The notes beneath the pieces are model-generated. The model did no database searches and had not been told where the DNA came from. It worked only from the letters and a program-made list of their open reading frames with translations. Shown piece by piece: positions 55,506 through 62,930 of a stretch of 64,000 bases of DNA (the stretch's first letter is position 1; the number at the start of each line of letters is the position of its first letter). Made by a program: the position numbers and the translations under genes. This stretch comes from Paenibacillus wynnii (GTDB lineage: Bacteria; Bacillota; Bacilli; Paenibacillales; Paenibacillaceae): the NCBI RefSeq assembly GCF_030812855.1, contig NZ_JAUSTK010000007.1, positions 1 to 64,000 on the forward strand, in the 5' to 3' direction.

Positions 55506-56087
55506 ATGGGACGAATCCGCGAATTTGACGAAGAAAAAGTATTAGATGCAGCTATGCAACTATTTTGGGAGAAGGGATATGAAGCTACCTCATTAAGCGA
55601 TTTAACTTCGAGAATGGGAATTCAACGGCCCAGTATATACTCAGCTTTTGGAGGCAAAAAAGAATTGTTCGAAGCCGCGCTACGCAAATACACGATGTCC
55701 CGTGCTTCTCTTATCCGAACCAAACTTCAAAGCAATCCATCAGTAAAAGAAGCATTTCGAACTTTTTTTGAAGGTGTAGTTGATGAAGAACTTGCATTTA
55801 GCCCCAAAAAGGGATGTTTTTGCATCAATACAATGGTCGAACTTGCGCCTCATGATGAGAAATTTGAAATTCTTACAAGGGAACATCAAATGTACCTATC
55901 GGTCATATTTCAAGAAACCATTGAACGAGGTATACAATCAGGTGAGCTCGAGATCGGGGTAAATGCGAAGGCTGTATCACAGGCGCTACTTGTATCGTTA
56001 ATTGGACTAACCGTAATAATGAAGTCTCGTCCAGAGCGATCATTTGTTGATAATACGATAGAGGTGATACTTACACTGCTTAAGTAA
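55506..56087 (+). CDS. TetR/AcrR-family transcriptional regulator
   Basis: This 193-residue protein starts at the ATG at 55506 (MGRIREFDEEKVL), with CGAGAGG upstream; the frame also has a TTG two codons earlier. The helix-turn-helix (TSLSDLTSRMGIQRPSIYSA) is of the AcrR/YcdC type, and the C-terminal domain has the FSPKKGCFCINTMVEL pattern of the TetR_C_16-like group with paired cysteines. It probably represses the divergent MFS-LLM-esterase operon through the palindrome at 55237. Confidence 0.92.
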   Translation: MGRIREFDEEKVLDAAMQLFWEKGYEATSLSDLTSRMGIQRPSIYSAFGGKKELFEAALRKYTMSRASLIRTKLQSNPSVKEAFRTFFEGVVDEELAFSPKKGCFCINTMVELAPHDEKFEILTREHQMYLSVIFQETIERGIQSGELEIGVNAKAVSQALLVSLIGLTVIMKSRPERSFVDNTIEVILTLLK

Positions 56088-56093
56088 TTCGGA

Positions 56094-56234
56094 GTGAGTT
56101 CAATTTTAACAAATGGGATAGCGCGGACATTGCTTATTCTCATGCTTCTTGCCTTCATCGTTTCGTTGGTTGCTAAGAAACACTGTATTTCTGCCATCAT
56201 TTACTTGATGGCTCTCGTGGCTCTGATACATTAA
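56094..56234 (+). CDS. Possible small membrane protein
   Basis: A 46-codon frame from GTG encodes two hydrophobic stretches (LLILMLLAFIVSLVAKKHC and a second of about 15 residues). It begins 6 bp after the TetR stop with GGA overlapping the start. It could be a translationally coupled small membrane protein or the decayed end of a larger one. Confidence 0.3.
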   Translation: MSSILTNGIARTLLILMLLAFIVSLVAKKHCISAIIYLMALVALIH

Positions 56235-56299
56235 CCCAATGGTTCTGCCCTACCGAAAAGTTAATCCATTATTTATGGTACGGTTCAGCGCGTTATTCG

Positions 56300-56356
56300 A
56301 AGCGGCAAATTTTTGAAAGAGGTCATCCTTTATGAGATGGCCTTTTCTTTGCAGAA
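56300..56356 (+). repeat. Divergent right-end copy of the dispersed repeat
   Basis: GAAGCGGCAAATTTTTGAAA followed by GAGGTCATCCTTTATGAGAT and GGCCTTTTC matches the terminator end of the repeat at 44795 and 62711, with several changes that keep the hairpin partly paired. Confidence 0.6.
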
Positions 56357-56470
56357 CATGTATTAAAATACACTAACGTTTCCTGTTTTTTGAAATACCG
56401 ACCTCATATTTGCATATATATACTTTTTTATGTATTATTATTTAACATTTATGAAAAAGGAGCACATCTA

Positions 56471-56920
56471 ATGTCATTTTTAATCAGAAACGCTGAGCCA
56501 AATGATTTAAGCAGTTTGACCGAGTTAATGTATGAATACATCGTTGGTTTTTATCAAAACCCTAGGCCACCTATCGAAAAAATTCATAATTTAATCGGAA
56601 CCCTTTTTGACCAGCAAAAAGGTGTGCAGTTTGTGGCAGAACAAAATGGAGAGTTAGTCGGTTTTGCTACTTTATTCTTTACATTTAGCACTATGAAAGC
56701 AGATAAAATCACCGTTATGAACGACCTCTTTGTAATAGAACAATTTAGAGGTACAGAAGTGGAATCACAACTTTTTTTAGAATGTCAAAAGTACTCACAA
56801 AATCATGGATATGCTAACATGACTTGGATAACTTCTACTGATAACAAACGCGCTCAAATCTTCTTTGAAAAAATGAGTGCTGTCAAAGGGAAAGATTGGG
56901 TTCACTTTTCCATAAGCTAG
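56471..56920 (+). CDS. GNAT-family N-acetyltransferase
   Basis: Start set at the ATG at 56471 (MSFLIRNAEPND), with AAAGGAGC upstream; the open frame begins 27 codons earlier without a site. The 149-residue product has the GNAT fold: strand-turn NAEPNDLSSLTELM, GELVGFATLFF, and VMNDLFVIEQFRGTEVESQL as the acetyl-CoA pyrophosphate loop (consensus Q/RxxGxG/A is degenerate, RGTEVE). The N-terminal motif VFVxxxxR is conserved as LFVIEQFR. The acceptor is unknown. Its stop overlaps the end of the convergent HEAT pseudogene. Confidence 0.85.
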   Translation: MSFLIRNAEPNDLSSLTELMYEYIVGFYQNPRPPIEKIHNLIGTLFDQQKGVQFVAEQNGELVGFATLFFTFSTMKADKITVMNDLFVIEQFRGTEVESQLFLECQKYSQNHGYANMTWITSTDNKRAQIFFEKMSAVKGKDWVHFSIS

Positions 56921-57238
56921 GCGGTTGTAACCCTTATTGCGTGGTCTTTATACCACTCTCTTCGGCAATGCATGGCCTCCCACCGCACTCTTGTCCCTTT
57001 GTGAGATAGCAGTAGCACAAACAAGTCTATGTAGGGCGAAACCAGTTCAGGCCGCCACTCCGCGACTTTTGTCATTACCTCACAACAGTCGCCAAGCAGT
57101 GCGGCATCTGTTCCTGTAAGAGCTCCCGTCACTTCCGCAAGCAGCGCCGGGTTATCCTAGATATTGCGCGGCGACGATTCGATTGGCTTCCTGAGTCCTA
57201 TCGCCAACCTGTGAAGACATTTGCTTTATAATCCCCAT
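56917..57238 (-). pseudogene. Frameshifted HEAT-repeat protein gene
   Basis: A gene start with GGAGGAGCTT and ATG at 57238 (MGIIKQMSSQVGDRTQEANR) runs into a stop after about 25 codons. A one-base shift near 57160 continues the sense as DNPALLAEVTGALTGTDAAL and on to VSPYIDLFVLLLSHKGTRVR and WEAMH. That second part is a HEAT-type helical repeat (KGTRVRWEAMH is typical). The C-terminus also appears cut. Confidence 0.7.
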
Positions 57239-57301
57239 AAGCTCCTCCAATCTTCATGACCGCGACTCGGCGTGTCTGTATTAATCCACAATTGGCCGGG
57301 G

Positions 57302-58006
57302 TCAAGCCTTGGCTGCTTGAAGAAATGCCGAGATCAACGGGTGTATGATGTTTTTAAAAGCTGAACGTTCCGGCTGAAAAAGCGTTCCAATAAAAAAAGG
57401 ATGTGGAGCAAGCTCTATTATACGCGCCTCGCCATTACTGTCTACTCCAGTAATCCGCAGCTCCCCTTGTTCAAACAAATGCCTAAACTCAGCATTTAAA
57501 CCATAATTACAGATGCCATATTGTTCGACAATCTCGTTTTTACCATAAATTTTTGCAATGCTTGAGCCTGGGTGCAACTTAAATGTGTTCGTCTGTTCAT
57601 TAAGAGAACAAGCAAGAGGAGCAACCACTTTCAATGAAGCGGCAGGATTCGATTCAGCATGATCAGCTTCGGTGAGACCAAGAACATTCCTTGCATATTC
57701 AATAATCATATGTTGGTATCCGCCGCATGTTCCGAGAAAAGGAACTCGCTGTTCCCTAGCAAACTTGATGCCGTTCAGAGCACCCTCCATACTCGCATAT
57801 GGAGTAGCGGGAACAGCCCATAGAGCCTGGTACTTGCTTAGCATTTGCTCAGTTTGTTGCTCTAACAGCGGGGTTGCAAGCCATTCAAGCTCAAATGGAC
57901 ATGCAAGTTCATTCGCTGCTAGTTCGATCGCTTGAGGAATTGCCCTATGTGCTGTGACCTCTTGGTCATAATCACCGATCAGTCCGATATGAATCACTTT
58001 GTTCAT
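57302..58006 (-). CDS. CTP synthase C-terminal domain-like amidotransferase protein
   Basis: The start is ATG at 58006 (MNKVIHIGLIGDYDQE), 5 bp after the upstream gene's stop. The 234-residue protein resembles only the glutamine-amidotransferase half of CTP synthase: nucleophile region FLGTCGGYQHM with Cys, and HPFFIGTLFQPE at the end. The canonical QFHPE histidine is replaced by Gln (LFQPE), so ordinary glutaminase chemistry is doubtful. It matches the group annotated as 'CTP synthase C-terminal region-related (seleno)protein', whose function is unknown. Confidence 0.8.
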   Translation of the reverse strand: MNKVIHIGLIGDYDQEVTAHRAIPQAIELAANELACPFELEWLATPLLEQQTEQMLSKYQALWAVPATPYASMEGALNGIKFAREQRVPFLGTCGGYQHMIIEYARNVLGLTEADHAESNPAASLKVVAPLACSLNEQTNTFKLHPGSSIAKIYGKNEIVEQYGICNYGLNAEFRHLFEQGELRITGVDSNGEARIIELAPHPFFIGTLFQPERSAFKNIIHPLISAFLQAAKA

Positions 58007-58011
58007 CCTCT

Positions 58012-58578
58012 CTATCGTAGAGTAACTTGCTCGTTCAAGCATACATCTAGAATCCACGGCCAAGGACCGTAGCCCGCTTCTACGTTGATGTGTCCCATTT
58101 TAGGCAGCATAACGCAAGGAACCCCTAAATCTAAATATTGAGCAGCATCTTCTACCGAACAATAAGGGTCTGTTGAGGATAAAACAAACAGCGTCTTTTC
58201 CGCCACCGTTGCAATTTCAAGCATGTTTTCCGGAACAGGAAAAAACGTCATTACCGGCTCATATTCCAAAAATGGCGAAGGCGGCGCTACAAGAATGGCA
58301 CGCTGCAATTTTCGTTTCAGACACGAAGCCGCATAGTGAAACCACATGATGCACGCTAAGCTGTGAGCTACAACGATGACTTCTTCATCTTGAGGAATTT
58401 CTTCAATAACAGAAGATAAATGGTCGAGCCAAACATCCTTGATAGGTTGATCTTTCTCTGGAAAGTCAGGAAAACGAACTTTTTCACCTTGCTTCTCCAG
58501 TTCTTGCTGCAACCATGTTTGCCAATGATCGGGTCCACTGCCCCCCACCCCATACAAAATGAGAAAGCTTCTGCTCAT
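58012..58578 (-). CDS. RBBP9/YdeN-family serine hydrolase
   Basis: This 188-residue compact alpha/beta hydrolase has the opening LILYGVGGSGPDHWQTWLQQ, the nucleophile in VVAHSLAC, DPYCSVEDAAQ (acid) and the catalytic His in MGHINVEAGYGPWP, all typical of RBBP9/YdeN. It is co-transcribed with the amidotransferase-like gene and divergent from a LysR regulator that probably controls the pair. Confidence 0.9.
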   Translation of the reverse strand: MSRSFLILYGVGGSGPDHWQTWLQQELEKQGEKVRFPDFPEKDQPIKDVWLDHLSSVIEEIPQDEEVIVVAHSLACIMWFHYAASCLKRKLQRAILVAPPSPFLEYEPVMTFFPVPENMLEIATVAEKTLFVLSSTDPYCSVEDAAQYLDLGVPCVMLPKMGHINVEAGYGPWPWILDVCLNEQVTLR

Positions 58579-58724
58579 GATAAAAACACCTCCACAATTG
58601 TCCTTAAAATTATGACTGCATCATTCACGATGCTATTAATCTTTTATTCTTCTTGTTTAAAGATAAGTGGCATTATACAATAAATCAAATTGATTTTATT
58701 CATATTTGATATGAGGAGATGCTC

Positions 58725-59591
58725 ATGACATTTACACAATTCAAGATATTCTCTAAAGTAATTGAAACCGGCAGTTTTACAAAAGCTGGAGAAGTACTTA
58801 ACATGACTCAATCCGCTGTCAGCCATGCGATAGCTAGCATGGAGTCTGAATTGGGAGTGGCATTGATAATTCGCGACAAAAAACGAGGCGTGATTCTATC
58901 GGATTTTGGAAAGCGGGTTCTTAAACCAGTCAGGGACATCATAAATAAAATATCCATAATCGAACAAGAGGCGGCTGCCGAGAAGGGGCTTGAGATCGGC
59001 ACCATTCGCATCGGTAGTTTCCCCAGCACGACTGCCCGCTTGCTGCCGAAAATGATCGCCACTTTCAAACAGATGTACCCGATGATAGAAATCGTCCTAT
59101 TTGAGGGGACAGATCATGAAGTTAAAGAATGGATCAATAATCGAGTTATTGACATGGGGTTTATAGCGAAGCTTTGCTGGGACGAAACCATTATTCCTAT
59201 CACCAGAGACAAGATGGTTGTAGTTATATCCAAAGGTCACCCGCTCACAAACTACCCGGCGATTCCTGTACAGATGCTTGCGGACGTTCCATTCATCATG
59301 CCGTCAGGCGGATGCGAACTCATCATTCGAGAGATCTTCGAGCAATACGATTTATCTCCTTCCGTACATTTCCAAGTAATGGAACTGGCTACCATATTAA
59401 ACATGGTTCAAGAAGGACTTGGCGTTACAGTGCTTCCTCAGTTGGCCTTGCCGGACACGCTTCCGGATGTTGAGGTTAGAGAGTTGGAGCCTGCTGTTTG
59501 GAGGCACTTAGGCCTTTACTGCCCTTATATGAACGAAACATCGCCAGCCGCTCAAAGATTCATTTCTATCGGGCAATCTTTATTTACGTAG
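58725..59591 (+). CDS. LysR-family transcriptional regulator
   Basis: This 288-residue protein has an N-terminal winged helix (FTQFKIFSKVIETGSFTKAG, LNMTQSAVSHAIASME) and an effector domain of CysB/CynR type. Start set at the ATG at 58725, with GAGGAG upstream; an ATG 6 bp earlier is also possible. Divergent from the RBBP9 and amidotransferase-like genes by about 145 bp. Confidence 0.92.
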   Translation: MTFTQFKIFSKVIETGSFTKAGEVLNMTQSAVSHAIASMESELGVALIIRDKKRGVILSDFGKRVLKPVRDIINKISIIEQEAAAEKGLEIGTIRIGSFPSTTARLLPKMIATFKQMYPMIEIVLFEGTDHEVKEWINNRVIDMGFIAKLCWDETIIPITRDKMVVVISKGHPLTNYPAIPVQMLADVPFIMPSGGCELIIREIFEQYDLSPSVHFQVMELATILNMVQEGLGVTVLPQLALPDTLPDVEVRELEPAVWRHLGLYCPYMNETSPAAQRFISIGQSLFT

Positions 59592-59635
59592 TTGGCACTC
59601 TATAGTTGGAAGCTTATTCCATAAGATACGACTAT

Positions 59636-59812
59636 TTACAGCTCGCCGACAGCGCCCATCATTTGCAGGGCGAAACGCCCTATGGGTGTTTCGGTCTCGA
59701 AATTTTCGGAGAAGGAGCGGAAGGTGATGTTATTTTTGTTGAGCAAATCCACGATTTGAAGCAGGTCGATACTTTTTCGGGCCATTCGGTTGATCTTCCA
59801 GAGATGGGACAT
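59636..59812 (-). pseudogene. Serine recombinase remnant, resolvase part (inverted)
   Basis: The minus strand encodes LWKINRMARKSIDLLQIVDL and TETPIGRFALQMMGAVGEL, the C-terminal half of a resolvase catalytic domain of a large serine recombinase. The catalytic-serine start of the domain is missing. The rest of the recombinase continues on the opposite strand immediately to the right. Confidence 0.85.
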
Positions 59813-59965
59813 AAACATCGGGCCAAAACAGGGAGCCACAACGGAAAGGTTCCGCTGGGCTATCGTGTGGTCAAAGGATCGACTGAAGGTCGAGGCAAAA
59901 ATACGGAAGTGGTTGTTGTTGAAGAAGAGGCTTGCTCCATCCGTGACTTGCTCGATAATCCGATA
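59813..59965 (+). pseudogene. Serine recombinase remnant, recombinase-domain part
   Basis: The plus strand encodes KHRAKTGSHNGKVPLGYRVV and then VVVVEEEACSIRDLL, the start of the Recombinase domain that normally follows the resolvase domain of large serine recombinases. Similarity ends near 59965. Confidence 0.8.
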
Positions 59966-60270
59966 TTATCAAAAGAAGCTGATTTATTTAATGTGCTCTT
60001 CGCTTCAATCCTACCTAATTGCAACTCATCTCGGACAATCTCTAATAGCTTAATGCCAGTTGTCACGTGGCTTTCGTAATCATCAGAAACATGCTCATTA
60101 AAACTCTTCAAGTTGTAGCTATTCTCTTGTAGTGATTCCATAAGACATTGTTGGGACTTTGTTTCCCATGCTTTAAACCAAGAGGAATCAACAACAATTA
60201 ATCCCATATATCCATCATCTTCCGCTGTTCCCTTCAATCTAGTTCCCTCAATAAGATTTTTATACCAATT
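59966..60270 (-). pseudogene. Fragment of an unidentified gene
   Basis: The minus-strand frame contains NWYKNLIEGTRLKGTAEDDG, VVDSSWFKAWETKSQQCLME and HVSDDYESHVTTGIKLLEIV, which looks like genuine protein sequence. It is fused at about 59965 to the recombinase fragment and has no clear start. The family was not recognised. Confidence 0.45.
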
Positions 60271-60334
60271 AGATATACTACAAGTGTGATGCTTCAAGAT
60301 GCCTAGACGAAAAATAATGGCCTTTTGCACAACT

Positions 60335-60349
60335 CAAATTTCGCCCTAC
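60335..60349 (+). repeat. Short core match of the dispersed repeat
   Basis: CAAATTTCGCCCTAC repeats the core of the elements at 44795, 45981 and 62711. The remainder is not conserved. Confidence 0.5.
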
Positions 60350-60622
60350 AAGAAGCTCATTCTCCTCTGGTGTACGATTAGCTTTCTCCGTGAAAGACCC
60401 TGAGTTTTGACTCTGAGCAATCCAATGATCCAGAGCAGATGTGCGATTTGTTAAACGAATCGAAAATGTTTCCGAGGAAGATTTAATGGAAATCACAATG
60501 GCTAAGATGGTGAGAAGGATGCGCTGTTCTATTGTATTCCAGACAAAAAACTTGCTCCAATATGTGATTCGCGGCAGATATGTTATAGTTTATGTATTCA
60601 TATCTAACGTCGGGGTGGTTCG

Positions 60623-61285
60623 ATGGACTGGAAGAGAGCAAGGTCAACGGAGCAAATTGAATCCAGAAAACAAGAAATTCTGGATGCTGCCTATAAACTG
60701 TTCGAAGAAAACGAATATAACAATATCACATTAAATGCTATCGCAAGAGAGCTTCAGATCAGCAAACCTAGTATCTACAGGTATTTTAGCAGCCGCGAAG
60801 AAATCTTTCTGGACATATACGGTCAAGAGTATGAATGCTTTCATAAGGAACTAATTGAAGCCTTAACGAAATTGAGTATCCATCCGATACCGATGGAAGT
60901 GAGCACACTTTGGGTGAAGGTATACCGAAATCATCCCCATCTGTTGAAGCTGATGCCGTTTCTCGGAATTGCTTTGGAAAGGAACAGCTCAGAACCATCC
61001 TTGAGAAGCTTTAAGGCAACGAACATTGACTTACAACAACGACTTGCCATTCAACTTACGATCCTCTATCCAAATCTAACGATGCAGGACGGATTTTATA
61101 TCCAGTACTATGCATTTCTAACCGCCTCTTCGCTGTGGCCCTTATCCAATCCAACAGACACGATGCATCAGGTATTAAGCGGTTTTGAACATTTGAATAT
61201 CGACTATAGCTTCAACCATGTCTTGTCCCAAGGTATAGAAGCGCATATTAAGGATTTTCTTAATAAAAGAAGAAAGGATGCTTGA
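60623..61285 (+). CDS. TetR/AcrR-family transcriptional regulator
   Basis: This 220-residue protein has a classical TetR helix-turn-helix (ITLNAIARELQISKPSIYRY) and a helical ligand domain. The start is ATG (MDWKRARSTEQIES) with CGGGGTGG upstream. The short-chain dehydrogenase gene follows in the same direction after a terminator and a near-perfect inverted repeat, so the regulator most likely represses that gene and senses a related metabolite. Confidence 0.92.
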   Translation: MDWKRARSTEQIESRKQEILDAAYKLFEENEYNNITLNAIARELQISKPSIYRYFSSREEIFLDIYGQEYECFHKELIEALTKLSIHPIPMEVSTLWVKVYRNHPHLLKLMPFLGIALERNSSEPSLRSFKATNIDLQQRLAIQLTILYPNLTMQDGFYIQYYAFLTASSLWPLSNPTDTMHQVLSGFEHLNIDYSFNHVLSQGIEAHIKDFLNKRRKDA

Positions 61286-61303
61286 ATTCTCACGGCATCC
61301 TTT
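61273..61303 (+). terminator. Terminator of the TetR gene
   Basis: AAAGGATGC and GCATCCTTT form a perfect 9-bp stem overlapping the last codons, followed by TATTTAT. Confidence 0.75.
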
Positions 61304-61316
61304 ATTTATGATTGAA

Positions 61317-61360
61317 AAGTTACCAGTGGTATGTTATTTTTAAGGTACCGTTGGTAACTT
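61317..61360. promoter_or_regulatory. Operator upstream of the SDR gene
   Basis: AAGTTACCAGTGGTA and TACCGTTGGTAACTT are inverted copies with 13 of 15 positions matched, spaced by 14 bp, just before the SDR ribosome binding site. Two TetR dimers or one dimer pair could bind. Confidence 0.75.
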
Positions 61361-61383
61361 AAAAATCAAGGAGGAGAGCAGCA

Positions 61384-62295
61384 ATGGGTAACCCCAATTG
61401 GAGCGAAGAACAGATAAAGGATCTGCATCATGCTGTCGTGATCATTACCGGTGGCAATACGGGACTCGGATTTGAACAAGCTAAGGTACTGGCCCGCAAG
61501 GGTGCAACCGTGGTATTAGCTGTAAGGAACACAGATAGAGGCCATGCAGCTGCGCAGGAAATACGGAACGTGTATCCTAACGCATTAGTTAAAGCCATGA
61601 AGCTGGATCTCTCGGATTTGGATTCCGTCAGAGACTTTTGCAGCACATTTCAAGAGAAATATAAGCGGCTCGATATTCTGATCAATAATGCAGGCGTAAT
61701 GGTGCCGCCATTCAGCTTGACAAAGGATGGGTTTGAGCTGCAATTTGGCGTCAATCATCTGGGGCATTATGCACTAACCGGGTTGCTGCTGCCGTTAATC
61801 ATGCAATCAGAACAAGCCAGAGTGGTAACCATAAGTAGCCTGGCGAACTGCTGGAAGGGGGCGAACATTAATTTTGAGGACCTGCAATGGAATACACACT
61901 ACGATAAACAACGGGCTTATTCCCAAAGCAAACTGGCTAATATCCTATTCGCCTATGAGCTCGATCGAAGATGCAAAGCAAAGGATGTACCCATCCTATC
62001 CTTATGCGCACATCCCGGTTGGTCTGTGACTAATCTCCAGCATAATTTGAATGGTATTGTCAAACGGATCGCTCATTACCTATCGCAGCCGCCGGAGATG
62101 GGAGCTCTGCCAATTCTCAGAGCCGCTACAGATCCAAATGTGCTAGGCGGAGAGTATTTCGGCCCCTCGGGCAAGAACGGGCGAAAAGGCTACCCGGTAC
62201 AAGTTACGTCCAGCAGCCTTACCCATGACCGAATGCTGGCGGAGCGTTTATGGAAGGTGTCCGAGGAATTAACGGGAGTAACCTATCCTGTATGA
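61384..62295 (+). CDS. Short-chain dehydrogenase/reductase
   Basis: This 303-residue classical SDR has the dinucleotide motif TGGNTGLG, NNAG (ILINNAGVM), the catalytic serine in VVTISSLA, and YSQSKLAN with catalytic Tyr and Lys. Its pattern is close to retinol-dehydrogenase/protochlorophyllide-reductase-like members often annotated as 'oxidoreductase, SDR family'. AAGGAGGAG precedes the ATG. The TetR gene and inverted repeat upstream indicate inducible expression. Confidence 0.94.
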   Translation: MGNPNWSEEQIKDLHHAVVIITGGNTGLGFEQAKVLARKGATVVLAVRNTDRGHAAAQEIRNVYPNALVKAMKLDLSDLDSVRDFCSTFQEKYKRLDILINNAGVMVPPFSLTKDGFELQFGVNHLGHYALTGLLLPLIMQSEQARVVTISSLANCWKGANINFEDLQWNTHYDKQRAYSQSKLANILFAYELDRRCKAKDVPILSLCAHPGWSVTNLQHNLNGIVKRIAHYLSQPPEMGALPILRAATDPNVLGGEYFGPSGKNGRKGYPVQVTSSSLTHDRMLAERLWKVSEELTGVTYPV

Positions 62296-62414
62296 AGATC
62301 GCGCAACTTGGTCATCGATCCTACACTCTCTGCGCCATTCTCAGATGGAATTTTTAGGGTATAATATAGAAAATTATTGAATTGAAGGGCACTGCTTCCC
62401 TGGCTTTTCTGGAG

Positions 62415-62449
62415 ACAACCTCGCTGCTTATTGCGGGGTTGTTTTTTTA
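62415..62449 (+). terminator. Terminator/attenuator-like hairpin before a truncated gene
   Basis: ACAACCTCGC and GCGGGGTTGT pair around a loop, followed by TTTTTTT. It sits 24 bp before the start of a short reading frame, so it may be an attenuator or the end of the SDR transcript. Confidence 0.7.
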
Positions 62450-62472
62450 TTGTTATGAAAGGTGGGATTAAC

Positions 62473-62547
62473 ATGAGTGAAATACAAGAAACAAGAGCCA
62501 TCTTAACGAAAGAAGACCTAACCCAGCACTTAAAAGCTGTGGACTGA
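62473..62547 (+). pseudogene. Truncated 5' end of an unknown gene
   Basis: A strong start (AAAGGTGGG, then ATG) encodes only MSEIQETRAILTKEDLTQHL plus KAVD before a stop. It reads like the first 24 residues of a longer protein whose remainder was lost, or a leader peptide. No family recognised. Confidence 0.35.
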
Positions 62548-62645
62548 TGAAAGGACAAACCATATTCGTTCACACTTCACTAAGCGTTCGGATTGAACAT
62601 TAAGGGGTACACACTTGAATCAATCGCGAATTCCTTCTCCGTCAT

Positions 62646-62795
62646 ACGGTCTTCGCGGGTAATCAAAAATAACCGCTTGCTGGCTCCCGAGACCGCAAGC
62701 AGTTAAGGCCCAATTTCGCCCTACTTGTGATAAGGTTCACCCCGCTGTCTGAAGCGGCAAGTTTTAAGGCCATCCTTTGCGGGATGGCCTTTTTT
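62646..62795 (+). repeat. Complete copy of the ~150-bp dispersed repeat
   Basis: One uninterrupted copy: the left part has the hairpin AACCGCTTGC ... GCAAGCAGTT, the middle CAATTTCGCCCTACTTGTGA, and the right part ends with the terminator hairpin AAGGCCATCC / GGATGGCCTT and a T run. The two halves recur separately at 42916-42985 and 44795-44880. No reading frame is evident. Confidence 0.85.
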
Positions 62796-62813
62796 ATGAT
62801 CTAAGCATCAATT

Positions 62814-62930
62814 ATTCTCATCAGCGCTAAGTTTTTCGAATAAGGCTCGAAATGGAACCATTACGCTTCCGTCTATTATGAAAGGTGCGACATCGAAAGT
62901 GACCGACTCCCCATCGAGAGAAACTTGAAT
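62814..62930 (-). pseudogene. Copper-amine-oxidase-like domain remnant after an in-frame stop
   Basis: Immediately after the TAG of the leucine-rich-repeat gene, in the same frame, 38 codons read IQVSLDGESVTFDVAPFIID, then GSVMVPFRALFEKLS and a TGA. This is the start of a copper-amine-oxidase-like surface domain (pattern DGSVMVPFRALFE). The domain is cut short at the end too. Confidence 0.75.

Noticed and set aside
60278..60610. Minus- and plus-strand frames of about 70-97 codons before the TetR gene
   Set aside because: Neither has a recognisable domain, and part of the region is repeat core and promoter sequence. I could not decide whether any is decayed coding DNA.
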